The position numbers and the translations under genes are program-made. A model generated the notes under the pieces. That model made no database searches, was not told where the DNA came from, and saw nothing but the letters and a program-made list of their open reading frames with translations. Shown here in pieces: positions 52,901-64,000 of a DNA stretch of 64,000 nt. Origin of the DNA: Orthonyx spaldingii. Lineage: Eukaryota > Chordata > Aves > Passeriformes > Orthonychidae. The stretch covers positions 1,554,044 through 1,618,043 of the forward strand of contig VZTJ01003574.1 of NCBI GenBank assembly GCA_013397795.1, in the 5' to 3' direction. Every line of letters starts with the position of its first letter. Position 1 is the stretch's first letter.

Positions 52901-55900
52901 ACAAGCCCGCAGGTAAGTCTTCCTTGAAACACTACAAACAGTCTGGTTTTTAGAAAATCTACTGCTTAAGGTTCCAAACAGTAAATTCTAACAATTTGCT
53001 GTATCAGCAGAGGCTGGTTTTGCTAGGCAACTACCCAAGTGTAATTTTTCATATTTGACCCCCACGTGAAACTTGGTAGTTGATGTTATTGAGCTTTTCC
53101 TCACTTGAAATACTGTGATGTTTGTTTTTTGCTCTGATTAGCATCTCTGTTGCATGCTAGGAAGACAGATATGCTGTTAGGTGAAACGACATTGAAGTGG
53201 TTGACCTGAAACATAACAGAAAAGTTACTTGTAACCTGTATTTCGTGTGTAATTTGTGGTTTGATTTCTCAGAACAACTGCCCTACCTGAAGTGCCCACT
53301 GCATACTGTCTTAAAGCTAACCCCGGTGGCTTACGGTGAGTGCAATTAAGTATATTTAGTATATGAGTGTGGCTATACTGCCTCTGTCATCAGGAAAGGT
53401 CATGAAGCATTTAAAACACACTTTATTTTGCTTTAAAATAGTTGGGTTTGACATTGCATGTATGCCTGCAGAGCTCTGTTAGAATAAATGAGTCCTTTGG
53501 ATTACTCTTGCTTTGCCTTGTGCCAGGAAACACATCTGTGCTGCTGAAGGCCTGAAACCACCAGTGGCTGTAACTGCTGGAGGGGACAGTTTTGTGCTCA
53601 GCTCATACTCTATTTCACTAATTCTTCTGGCAAACCATGCGTTTATGTGTCTGGTACAGCAAGATCTGAGTTTTTATTGATGAACTGGAAGGTATTGCTT
53701 TTCAGAAGACAGGCATCTACACAATTTACATCTGTGTAGGTTTATCATCTTACTAAATGTGTTCCCTTAGCCTTAAATAACTTTGTTCTCTTTTCCTGAA
53801 GTATTTCTTTAAGTGGACCATCGCAGTATCATATGAACTCTCCTTGTTTGCGAAAATGGATTGCCCAAAATTGTTGGTTCAGTCATTAATTGGAAGCTGT
53901 CTTTGACTATCAGCTCTGAAAAATAGCGGTGTAGACCTGTACTTTGTTTTCTGTTGAGTTTCAAATAAAGTTGAAACAAAAAATATTATGAAACAAAGTA
54001 GCTGCTACACTGGGAAATCTGTCTGAAGGATTTTTGACGTTTGATTGCAGTGTCGTCCTACAGGAACGACAGCTTGTGCTGTGGTGACATCTGGTGTTCC
54101 CAGCCTTGCATGACAAGCTGGGGTTTTGAAAATAAAGATTCAGTGCAGTTAAAACTTGGTTTTTTTAAACTGGAATCTTCTGACCTGCGAGTCTCTGCCT
54201 GTATTCCACAGCGAGGCTTTGTTTTGGGGTTGTCTTTGTGTTTTGGGGGTGATCTTTGTTGTTGTTTTTCTTTATTTTTTGGAGGGGAGGGAAGTTGGGA
54301 GACTTCATAAATTTTAAGAGGACCTGGATGTTTGCAGTGTTTGCTCATCATGCAAAGTGAGGAAGGAAACAAAGTTAGGAAACCTAACTTAAGATAGTTA
54401 TGAAACACTGTCCTTGCCCTTTTGACTTGAGTGAAAGAAATGCCCTTGTCCTTTTTTAAAGTGTTTGATACGTATGTCTGATGAGCACGTTTCAGCCAAC
54501 CTACTCTTTGGGATTCAGCCATCTGAAAACACAAGGACTGTGTAAATTATTTGTGCAGTACTGATCTATGGCACTGCTCCAAGCTGGATGTGTCCCTTGG
54601 CTCCAGCCAGGCAGGATGCAGAATCAGACCTGGGGTGTTTAATACCTCCCAGTATTGTTCTGGGGAAATGTCTGTCCTGGGGGTTTGCTCTTCTTGATGT
54701 TGGACAGGAGCATCATTCCTGCCTTAAGAGTGTGATCTGCAGTAGGGGAACATCTGTGACAGCCTGACAGCTGGATCAGGATAGATGAGAGCTGTACCCA
54801 GCAGTGGTGGTCCATGGAAAGAGAAACTGCAGCTTGCTGTGGGTATGAACCTGCTCATCAGTAATTAAACACGAGCAGGGAGTATGCACATGGTAATTAC
54901 TGTGGAGCAAGGCACATCCCTTTAGTTTATATTTGAAGCTTTCCATACGATTCTCTCTTTGGATCTTAAACTCAGCTCGTGGTGAGGACTGAATGTAGAT
55001 CAGACTGAGTGTCTGCTGCATGACAGTCCTGAGTAATGGCCAGCAGCAGGGTCAGAGCCTGTCTGGGCTTGGTCTCAAGGGTCACACTGGATCTGTGGAC
55101 AGAAGGATGACTAAGAATCCTGTTCCAGTGGGAGGTGTGTGCTTTTCCTCCTTAAAATCTGTTTTATGGTTCACTATTTCTCTGAGTGCTGGCCCTCCCA
55201 CAGCATTGGCTCACAGTGTGCCTGACAAGGGGCTTTCTCAGAACAGGCTTCCCTAAGGGGAGGCAAGTACTGGCCTTACTGATTTATTTCTGTTTTTTTG
55301 AAGTGCAGTGGCTTTCTAAGGAAATCCCCTTTTTCTGTCATGTAGCAATTCTATGGAGTGTGTTATAACTTTGGGGAATAAGTGAGGAGAAAAATCTGGA
55401 AACCTGCTTGTGACAGAGAGTGGACTCTGGTGTGTCAGAGGAAGTGACTATTAATGGATGTAGTGTAGAGTAGTGGTAGCTTATAAGAGTCATGTTCATG
55501 TGAGATAAGCCAGGGTGTGGTAGTCAGGTATTTCTTGAAGTGCTGTGGTGTATTGAGTAATTATATAATTCTCTAAGTGGGTCAGTTTATACTACCTGGG
55601 AAATAGTTGTTTCTTCTCACTGTTTAATTTTTCTTGCCTCACTGGCATTTTGAAATTTTGAATGCAAAGCAGAAGTTCCTTTTCAGAAGTCAGCTTTGAA
55701 GTTCTTAGAACCATTTTGCACATGCAGAGGTATGGGGGTTGCTGACAACAGATGCTGCACCTTCTTGTAGTTGTTTTTATGTTTAAAAAATGAGAGAAGC
55801 GTTTATCTCCTTGGAATTTCACTGTAATACAGATGTCCAGGATGTTTAAAACACAAAAAGTTACAAATAACTTTCTCACTGAATGTTCATATATGTTTAA

Positions 55901-58900
55901 AAAAATAATATTTTTTTCAAAGAAAATAATGATAAAGCTAAGGTGAGGAAATGGATTATTAGATTGACAATAATATTCATCCAGGTGGAACACATTAATT
56001 TCTGTAGCTTTAGCTCTTTAGAATTCAGGAAATTCTGGTGTAAATCAGAAGGGGAAAGTGATTAACCTTCACCAACTCAAAATTAGATTGCATCTTTATT
56101 ATAACTTCACTTTCAAAGCTGATGTATCTAAGAATGTGTTTTGTATCCACAGGATGTAAAGTAGAATCTATATTTCTGAATGTCGAAGCTGTAAACACAC
56201 ACAGAGATAAACCTGAGGTAAGAATATTTTTCAAATTGGAGAACTTGATGTAATGTACTGTCTGAGCTGATTTCCATGGTCCTTGTGGCTAGAATTGATT
56301 TGATAACTCAGCTGAGTGTATTTTATTTTACATAGGAAGCTTTGCTAGTGGTTTACTATGAGGGGGGAGCAAACTTTTTATTGAGCAAATTTATACGTGA
56401 GTTGTAGCTGGAATAGTTTATCTTTGAGAAATGAGTGAGAAGTGGTGCCAGTCTAAAAACTATAAAGTTGTGCCAGGCTTTGTCACTCAGCAGAAGTGGG
56501 TGTAGTCAACAGTTGTGTTATGAATGCTTATTCTGGAGAGAGAAATCATCAGCTTTTTCATTACTGCAGTCATTGCTGCATGAAAAAGAGGAATTGATGA
56601 TGTCACCTGTGTTTTAAGCCAAGGCTGGAGAGGAAGACTAGATCTCAGGAAACAGCAGGACACGCGGGGGAAGGAAATTGAGCGTGTTTGTAAAATGTAA
56701 GTGGAGAGAAGACGTCACCCCCTGGCAGCTCTGTACCCTGCTGTGTCAGGCTCTCTGTGCTCCTCAGTGTTCACCTGAGCTCAGGCTGATTCTGCTGCTT
56801 GTGCCAAGCTCTTCCTTTGTTGCATCATGAAAGTTGTGTGAAATGTGTCATGATTAAAAATCTCTGGTTCCCTTGCAGATCCTCATGCTGATGCCACCGG
56901 GCAGGGCACTGATTCTGTGCTGAGGTTGGGAGCAGTGCCTGCTGGTGAATTGGGAGTCAGTTTGATAACGTGAGGAAAAAAGGGCTGTGTTTGGTGGTTT
57001 TCAGAGCAGCAGTTTGTGGTGAAAAGGAATGTAGTGAGAAATGAGGTTTTATGTGTGTATTCAACAGGGCATGTGACACAAAGTGCCTTTCTTACCTGAG
57101 GGTTCACTTCTGTGCAGAATTCAAGCTGGAGTTCTTTGCCGAATTCTTCTGCAAAGAAGTTTTGTTTTAATGGTCTGAGTATTCCAAGTTCTGAAAATAC
57201 TGACTTTTGGACGTTTTCTCTTTGACAACTGCATTGTGTATTTCCCCTCTCCTCCTTTTTCCTGCTTTGCCATTCTGCTTTGCCATTTTGTATCTTAGTT
57301 TGATTTCTCATGTTTAGGAAATCCAGTCTGTGTTTTCACAGTACCTAAACCTGGAGAAACACAGTGAAAATCCATGAGGGTGTCTTAGAGCAGTCAGTTA
57401 TTTCTGTTAAATAATGCAGGTGAACAACTTTAGTTTGGCTGATCAAAATATTGGTGCTGCATTTACAGCTTGCTAGAATGTTGCTGAAAATGCCCCTTCT
57501 GTAACTGAAGAGGTTTATTTCAAGAGGTTTATTTATTCACTTGCCTGAATCACCAAGTGACTCTCCATGTGTCTGGCAAGTGATGTGGCCATGCTGGCAC
57601 TGGTGTGGGGTGGCTCTGTTCAGGTGCACATAGAGGTCATGAAGACACTTCCATGGCAGTGGACACAAAGACACAAGACTGATTTGAACAGAAATAAATT
57701 GAGTGAATGAGTTTTATAAGAAGAAAAAAAAAAAAAGAGTAGTGGCATTTTCATAAAAACCCCTCAAATTCTCCCCTCCCTCTGCCCCAAAGGAAACCAG
57801 CCTGGTGAATATGGATGATGTTGCACTGTGCAGGTTGTGGGTCTGAATGAAGGACTAAGTTGGTCCTGTCTGCATTTAATTGCTGCTCAGAGCACTGTGA
57901 AAATTTCAAAAGCTTTCATTTATGTCACCTATGAAAATGTTAATTAGTTCTGTAAAATTAAGTTTTCAAGTAGTCTATTGAAGTCAAAGCATTTAATTAA
58001 ATACAGTGTCACATAACAGCATTGTTAAACAATGGAACTATTGGATTGAGAATTGCCCAGTGTGCTGTTCTGTGACCCACCAGTCACTCGTAGTCTGTGC
58101 TCCAGAACAGTGCCCTCCTTTTGGGCTCAGCTGAAAACATCTATTTTCACATGGCAGAAATGCAGGCAAAGCTCTGGAGTGTTTGTTTGTGGTATGTGTG
58201 AACCTCAGGGTACCATGGTGATTTGTCTGGAGCAGATTGAAGCCTTGTGTTTGTCTGCATTGTAGTGGCTGACGTTCTGACCTTTTCCAATGAAGGAGTC
58301 TATAGTCTTTGACAGAAAATAATTCAGGGGAGTTGCTTTAGCTGTTGTTGGGTCCCTTCTTTGGGCCAGAAAACAAGTGCTGGGGTGAAATGTCTGCTTT
58401 GCACATCTGGCTTAGTCGGTGAATGACAGAGAGGGGATTACTCACAGCCAGATCTCCTTTTTTGTTTTGTTGAGGGGACATGGGGAGGGAGGTGTTAGTG
58501 CAAGGTGAGCTGGCTCACCACAGTGCAGAACAAGTAAGATTAATGAAACCCATCAGTGTGAAGTTTGAAGAATTGGCAATGATTTGGCCTAAAATGGATC
58601 TTGAAAGGAACTTCAGAGCAGTTTATCATGGTCTGCTGTCTTGGTAGAGGGGAGAATACCAATTGCACAGGCTTTGGGAGTTGCAGCAGATGTGATTCCT
58701 CACATGTTTGGCTGCACTGGGGTCTTGGTTTCATTTGGTTTTGAATAATTGAATGCTGCATTGAGTGTCATTGTTTTTCTGCAGTCTCTGCAAAATGAGA
58801 TGAGATCTAGTTGGTGTGATCAGCCTTGAATGATTAAGGTGTCTGGGAAGATATTTTTTATTTTGTTAGAGGTGGTATGTTGCCTATAACTCAAACACAG

Positions 58901-59403
58901 GTTAAAAACCTTCTTTTGGCACAGAAGGATGTGGCATATTCAGTGAAACACTGAAAGTTGCTCAGTGAGTAGATGTGTCTGTGCTAAAGCACATGATTAG
59001 TGGATTCCTGCTTGGGCCTGTGAAACACTTCTTCCTAAATGTGACTGACTTGAGCTTTGGGCAGTGCTGTCAGAAAAGGAGTTGTATTTAATTGCTGCTC
59101 ACAGGACTGTGAAAATTTCAAAAGCTTTTTTTTTTTTTTTTTTTACTGTAAATGCATTTTCCTGCTGTCTCCTCCTGGGACAGTGACCGGCTCTCAGTCT
59201 GCTGCTCTCGGGTTGTGGGGGGCTAAAAACATCTCTGCTTCTCAATCAACCCAGCTGTGTACTTGTGAAGGGATCTGATTGGTGGTTTTTGTTGGTCTCA
59301 CTGCTGCATGATAAATATTCTCTGTATTTTTATTATTATACAGAATGTAGACATTTCCAGACCTCCTGAGGACGCTCTTGTAACAGTCCCTGCTCATCAG
59401 TGA
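31593..59403 (+). CDS. PFKFB4: 6-phosphofructo-2-kinase/fructose-2,6-bisphosphatase 4 (14 exons)
   Basis: Bifunctional cytosolic enzyme. The N-terminal kinase makes fructose-2,6-bisphosphate from fructose-6-phosphate and ATP; the C-terminal phosphatase removes it. The product is a strong activator of PFK-1, so the enzyme tunes glycolysis. Coding exons: 31593-31707, 38923-39039, 42700-42796, 45156-45222, 46411-46485, 47375-47431, 47765-47886, 49552-49759, 50318-50464, 51082-51186, 52783-52912, 53273-53335, 56153-56217, 59344-59403. They total 1428 nt (475 aa plus stop), with every phase closing and all introns GT-AG. Isoform 4 is indicated by the start ..RELTQNPLQKTW.., the run [21 protein letters not shown] and the C-terminus ..SRPPEDALVTVPAHQ. 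Human PFKFB4 is 469 aa; the six extra residues lie in an Ala-rich N-terminus. The ATG has A at -3 and G at +4. Confidence 0.96.
31708..38922 (+). other. PFKFB4: PFKFB4 intron 1
   Basis: A 7.2 kb intron with CpG-rich DNA in its first ~200 bases, as expected for the edge of a promoter island. The rest is A/T-rich. I saw no nested gene, RNA gene or nameable repeat. The 34.3-34.9 kb part is more purine-rich than its surroundings and might be an old, unrecognisable element. Confidence 0.6.
39196..39253 (+). repeat. Paired 15-mer in PFKFB4 intron 2
   Basis: GTGTTAATTAATCAA occurs exactly at 39196-39210 and 39239-39253, enclosing an A/T-rich CAATAAACAAAATCAA stretch. It is probably a small local duplication. 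Confidence 0.7.
42334..42373. repeat. 40-bp near-perfect A/T palindrome in intron 2
   Basis: The outer arms CTAATGATC (42334-42342) and GATCATTAG (42365-42373) are perfect complements. The inner part is complementary apart from three base pairs and is centred on TTAATTAA. It could extrude as a cruciform. It lies about 330 bases before exon 3. Confidence 0.8.
47904..47930. repeat. Perfect 11-bp inverted repeat, 5-nt loop, in intron 7
   Basis: ACTGTGATCAC, a loop AGCTG, then GTGATCACAGT: a perfect hairpin starting 17 bases after the exon 7 donor. A hairpin here in the pre-mRNA could affect donor use; that is inference. Confidence 0.85.
50855..50914 (+). repeat. 30-bp tandem duplication in intron 9
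   Basis: CAGGGATTTAGTGATTCTTG and CAGGGATTTAATGATTCTTG start 30 bases apart, each followed by CTGACCAC. The two copies are almost identical, so the duplication is fairly recent. Confidence 0.85.
57871..57917 (+). repeat. Dispersed 47-bp repeat, copy 1 (intron 13)
   Basis: It contains ATTTAATTGCTGCTC and ACTGTGAAAATTTCAAAAGC. A second copy with about four differences lies 1.2 kb downstream in the same intron. Confidence 0.75.
59083..59129 (+). repeat. Dispersed 47-bp repeat, copy 2 (intron 13)
   Basis: The near-identical partner of the repeat at 57871. Here it runs into a poly-T tract of about 18 bases. The pair may be two remnants of one unrecognised element family, or a local duplication. 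Confidence 0.75.
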
Positions 59404-60060
59404 ATCCCGTGTGCGGACCAACTATGAACTTGGGGTGCTGTTTTCGTCCTACTACTTCAAAATAAATTGAAAAACTAATCATTCCAATCGCTTTGAAATA
59501 ATAAAAAAAAAGCCCCACCCAAACCCAACTCATAACCCAAACCAAATGTTTGTACAGCGCATGACTTGAAAAAATTTATCAAATCACAATAAAACTGTTG
59601 CACTGGCTGATTTATTGTGGATGAGTTGTCAAAGCTTGATCGGCTCTCACTGGAATGCTGGTTTTGTAAATTGCTGTAATTTAAATATTCTGCAGCATTA
59701 AGTTTTATTGTAACAGCCAGCAATCATTTAGTGTTAGCTGCACTGTATTTATGAAAGCCATGAAACAACATCCTGTGTGAGATAAGAAAAGTCAAAATTT
59801 GTTTTGCCCAGCAGAGCACCAGTATTATCTGTTTCAGGGCCCTTGGGAGTGATTGGACTGCCATATAGTGTAAAATAATAACCCATAATTACTGTAAATC
59901 CCTAATCCCACTGATCCACAGCACTAGTGCTCTACCTGTGCTAATTAATGATGTGCTGTTGGAGCAGGGTAGCAAGTTTTCACTCAGTTCCAGGACAATT
60001 ATTCAAAGAACAGGAATGTGTGTAAATGTTTTTAATAAACAACTTTTGTTAACAGCTGTT
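59404..60060 (+). terminator. PFKFB4: PFKFB4 3'UTR with several polyadenylation signals
   Basis: AATAAA occurs at 59461-59466, 59500-59505, 59588-59593 and 60034-60039. The first is only 58 bases after the stop, and the last is followed by T/G-rich sequence. Another AATAAA lies at 63497-63502, so a longer 3'UTR is possible. Which signals are used cannot be decided from the sequence. Confidence 0.6.
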
Positions 60061-63000
60061 GTGCATTAACCAGGCTTTAGGGTTTGCCCGTGGGCAGAAG
60101 TGGTTTTAAATTCCCTCTTTTCCTGCTTCGTATGGATGTGGGCGATGGAGCATGTACAGCTCTGCTCCAGCTGCTGTGCACCCAGATTTTGTGTGGGCTC
60201 CAATGGGCAGTACTGGCCATTCCAGAACAGGGAGACAGAGTTAACCAGAGGATTCTGTAGCTGGGTAGTGGCTCCAGTGGATGTGGGATCTCAAACCAGC
60301 AGGGTATGAATCCCAAAGTGTGTGACAGGAAAGTCTCTCGCAGGAGGGAGGAGACTGCAGGGCTGTGGTGCCTTTCTTATGTGGGCAGCACGAGGCTGTG
60401 GAAGCACCTGTGCCATGGAGCAGGTAGCATTCAGGCAGGGAAAGGCAGAAAAACACTGAGCCTTGGACCTGTTTTGTGAGATGGTCTTTTAGTCATGAAA
60501 GTAAGCAGGACCATAGGTTGTGGAAAGCTTTTATCTCTTTAGGTTTCTCAGGTTGTATGTTTTTCCCAAACCAGGATTTTGGGGAAAAAAAAAAAGAAGT
60601 TACATATCTGCACGTCTAAAATTGTGCTGAAGTTTTCAGAAGTTTATAGCAATTGGGAATGTCTCCCATAACCAAATAACCTCCTGGCCAGAGAGCTCCT
60701 TCTGGCGTGCTTGGTATTTAGTTAAACCACTGCCCCAGGATGGGCTGAGACTGGGAGAACCTGGGTCATTTTCCTGTTGCTGTCATGACCGTGCCGTAGG
60801 TAGTGTTTGGTCACTTTTCCATGTTTAATTGCTCCATGGTCTGGGCATGAGCTTTGCTGTGAAAGGTGCCCCAGAGGAGGAGACCTGAGCCTGCTGTACC
60901 CCCTTGCACACAACAATGAATCCAGTTGCTCTTACCTGACAGTGACATTCCTGAGGGATCACAGGGCCATAGTCAGGTACTGAGGAGCCACGTGGAGACA
61001 GCTTGGAGTGCTGTCACCTCCACAGGCCCCAGCTAAGGAAATACCATCCAAATGAAATTAAATGCATTGCATTTCTGGTGGAGCCAAAATCTGTGCAGGC
61101 GTCTGCTGTGGAAAAACTGAGTTTTGCTGCTTGAAAAAAGATGGCGTGGGCTGTCAGAGAAAATGGAGGGGGAGGATGACAGGGGCAGGAACTTGGCCAG
61201 AAAGGAAAGCAGAGTTTGCCTGCTCTGTGGCTGGTGTAGGTTGCAGAGGGAAGGGAAGCAGCAGGAGCACCCAGGACCCTCCATTCCTGCCAGCTGCTGC
61301 CAGCCAGATTTCCTGGGGCCATGCCTGCACATTGTTCTCTGCTGAGCACAGCACTCACTGTGCTGATGTGTGCAGCAGAGTGAAGTGGATATTTAAAAGC
61401 AGAATGCTCTAAGGGATCTCCCCTTACAGCAGGATTGCTCACCAGCCCTTGCTCTGTCGGTGAAAGAAAGGCCTGATGCTGGATGGGAGGTGTCAGCAGC
61501 CGTTCGTGGCACAGCCTGTGAAGGGCAGCTGGCTGACAGAGTGCTGGATGTTTGTATTGTGCTGATTATTTCTCTGTTTATGCCTGTGTGGGTTCTTGTC
61601 TCCAGAGGTTCCTCCTTTTCCCTACAGCAGCCTTTCTGCACGATCTTCCTGTTCTGCTGTAAAGATCACGTGGAGCTGAGTCAAAGTAAAACTGAAAACA
61701 GGGCCTGTCCTGCTGGAGACCCACAGCACTTTGCTGGGGAAGGCTCTGTCCTGTAGGAATAAAAAATGTACAAAGGGCAGAATATAACGATGAGAACAGC
61801 AGTAGGAGGGTATTTGAGTTAATCTGTGTATTTTGAGTCTCTTCAGGAAGGACTGGGTGAGATGAACTCTTGTGCAAGGCAGAGTCAGACTGCTCCTGCC
61901 TTGGGGAGCAGGCTCTGGAAGCAGCAAGCTCCTGCTGGGACTGGCCAAGGAAGAGGCTGTATGGCTTGGGAGAAAACAGTATTTAGGAAAGGTGTGTGGT
62001 TTTATTCCTCCTCCTGTGCTTTCTGGGCCCTCCAGACTGTGTTGCTGCTGATGTGTGGCTGTTCCCAGCATGGGTGTTTGTCCAGGTGTGATTTGGTGGT
62101 GAGCAGTTGCAGGGACACCTTTTGGTCCCAAAAGTAAGGCTGGAACCTCGGTCACCTTTCTTAAGCAGCTGCACTATCCTTGTTGCCTGGCTTTTCCCTC
62201 TCAGTGCCCATGGCTGTTCTGGAAGTGGGTACAATCCCAGCTGCCATCATCTCCTCTAATGGGATTCCTGTGAGTAGGAATCCACTTACTGTTAATGAGG
62301 ATATTGGTCCCTTTCTAAGCCCCTGTTCATCTGGTCTGGCTGCTGGCTGTTGTGTTTGTTCAATAAACCCTTGTGGGTGTTTATCAGGGTTTATCCCAGT
62401 TTTCTTCCTTCATTGTGACAGTTCAGCACACTTTGCTTCCACAGCCTGTTCGTGTTTACTCAAATTCAAGCTTTTTTTGCTTTTCAGCTTTCTTGCCTGC
62501 ATATCAATATTCCCTTTGGGGCTGTCTTAGTTGTTAAAATGCTGCTTTTATCCGATACCTCTCATTGACTGAAATAAGCTGTATCTTCTGCCTTGCCTTA
62601 ATCACCTCATTTCCCTTTAGCTTCATGTCTGAGCTGTCTAGTTCTTGCTGCTTGTGGACTAATTTCCAGTACCTCTGGATTCCTGCATTTTGATGCTCCA
62701 TTTCATGCTCCATTTAATTTTCTTTGAATCAACATCAGATGTTCAGCTTAAAAGACTTCAGCCAGTATTCTGGGAGTGCCTGTGGAGACTTTTCTGCAGT
62801 CCTAGGGAATTTCTGGGTATGTTGCATCAGTTGCTAAGAAAAACACAAACAAACACACCAAATGCCAGCATATTCTGTTGGTTTGTTGTTTTTTTCCCCC
62901 TCCTATAACCATGCAGAATGTCTTGTTTTGCCAACTCCTTGTGCTCTTACACAGATGCTGATGCTTTCTGATGCTTTCCCCTTGCTGCAGAAGAGATGCT

Positions 63001-64000
63001 TCTTGTAGAAGTTTCTCTTTGAAATAGGGTTGTTGCTTTGCTTTCCTTCAAAGAGATGTGAGAATGGGTCAGGCCATGTGCTGGTGGGTGCAGAGATTTC
63101 CAGCACTTGGACGATTCTGTCCCATAGCATTTGTTGTGTGTGTGTGTTCCCAGAAACCTTGGTGTGGTGTTTGTGGTGGAAAGTGGGGATTTACCCAAGG
63201 GCTTGAAGGCTGATGACAAAGGAAAGGGCTGATGTGGATGTAGAACTGGTAAGGGCAGAGCAATGGTGGCAGAATTCAACCTCCAAAGAGAATCTGGTGC
63301 TGATTGTTTATATCCTGCTTTCGTAAGAAATGGCTGAAAATCTAGAAACAGGGGCTGGGGAGGGGATTAAATTGCTTTTTGAGTTGATGAGTTTTGACTG
63401 ATGGAGTTGTGTGTGAGAGGGCCCCTCACTGTGTGCTCGTGGGGCTCGTCTTTCCCTGGAGTTGGACTGGAGAGACTTGTTTTGAATGTAAACCCTAATA
63501 AATGTGGTTATAAAACCACTGGAGCATTCCCTGATGTCAGTGTGACATCTGCCACATGCCTGTGCATCCCAAAGTGCATTTAAACTTTATGTTACCAGCT
63601 CTTTAGGGAACACTTCATGTTACCAGCTCTTCAGGGAGTTATTCAGAGTTCTTCCAGTGACTTGGCTGCTCACAGATAGGATCAGGATTGGCTTTATGGC
63701 TGTTGGTGTTAAGGAGTCATTTCCTGGAGTGTGCTTGGAACAAGAGGAGGTGGGCTTCCCTCCCTCTAGATTTTATTGCTTCCTGTGTGGTTTATGACCT
63801 TTGCAGGGTTCTGTTTTTCCGTACAGTACATGCATAAAGATCGGGAGAGACACTGGATTAAAAAAATGTGGTGAAAACAGTGGTTAAAGGAAAAAAAAAG
63901 GTTTTAACAGCTGTAACATTGTCACCTGCATATGGTGTACAAGAACCAATTGTCCTGCCAGACCTGGTGTGGCACAAGTCTGAGGGATGCTTTTCACTGG
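60061..64000. other. Downstream intergenic DNA or distal PFKFB4 3'UTR
   Basis: No coding exon recognised on either strand. In human the next gene in this direction is SHISA5, but I see no part of it. A short tandem duplication and an AATAAA lie near 63.5 kb. Confidence 0.45.
63589..63644 (+). repeat. 28-bp tandem duplication
   Basis: ATGTTACCAGCTCTTTAGGG at 63589 and ATGTTACCAGCTCTTCAGGG at 63617 are 28 bases apart. It is a two-copy duplication with few differences. Confidence 0.8.

Larger units (their letters stand above)
49552..59403 (+). other. PFKFB4: PFKFB4 exons 8-14: bisphosphatase domain
   Basis: The phosphatase half belongs to the histidine phosphatase (phosphoglycerate-mutase-like) fold. 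Exon 8 (208 nt) holds LCRHGESE with the phospho-accepting H263. Exon 9 (147 nt) ends with NEIDA, whose E332 is the acid catalyst by alignment with liver E327. Exon 11 (130 nt) holds VICHQAVMR with H397, the second catalytic histidine. The spacings 263-332-397 equal those of the liver enzyme (258-327-392), so the phosphatase should be active. The last exon encodes only 19 residues. The C-terminal tail is short, without the regulatory phosphorylation region of the heart isoform. Confidence 0.93.

Overview
This 64 kb window is vertebrate nuclear DNA, most likely from a bird. Its genes are split into exons with GT-AG introns, promoters are GC-rich, and a degenerate CR1 retrotransposon (the dominant avian LINE family) lies at about 19.5-19.9 kb. 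Two assembly gaps (15941-16572 and 31453-31572) each fall inside a GC-rich island. I see no operons, phage, CRISPR arrays or bacterial features, and I recognised no tRNA or rRNA gene. Species and chromosome are not determined. In human, all three genes identified here map to 3p21.31.

Region by region: (1) 1-3130, HYAL2, a GPI-anchored hyaluronidase of 476 aa in three coding exons, with a TATA-like promoter, a probable 5'UTR intron and an AATAAA signal. (2) 3131-4240, a GC-rich spacer. (3) 4249-5960, HYAL1, the secreted/lysosomal hyaluronidase of 435 aa, with the same three-exon layout. (4) About 6-31 kb, a roughly 25 kb stretch with no gene I can support. It holds a GC island broken by a gap (15.4-16.7 kb), one CR1 fragment, and a compact GC-rich element at 28.2-28.6 kb with two opposed CTCF-like sites and an 11-bp minisatellite. 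(5) 31593-59403, PFKFB4, a complete 14-exon gene for the bifunctional 6-phosphofructo-2-kinase/fructose-2,6-bisphosphatase. I reconstructed 475 aa, and all splice phases close. (6) 59404-64000, the PFKFB4 3'UTR and intergenic DNA.

All three genes are on the + strand. HYAL2 and HYAL1 act in one pathway: in the standard model HYAL2 cuts high-mass hyaluronan at the cell surface, and HYAL1 then degrades the fragments in acidic compartments. PFKFB4 is functionally unrelated; it sets fructose-2,6-bisphosphate levels and so controls glycolytic flux. I found no convincing undescribed system. The best leads are the CTCF-like pair, the gap-split orphan GC island, several perfect or near-perfect palindromes in PFKFB4 introns, and the close juxtaposition of HYAL1 with PFKFB4.
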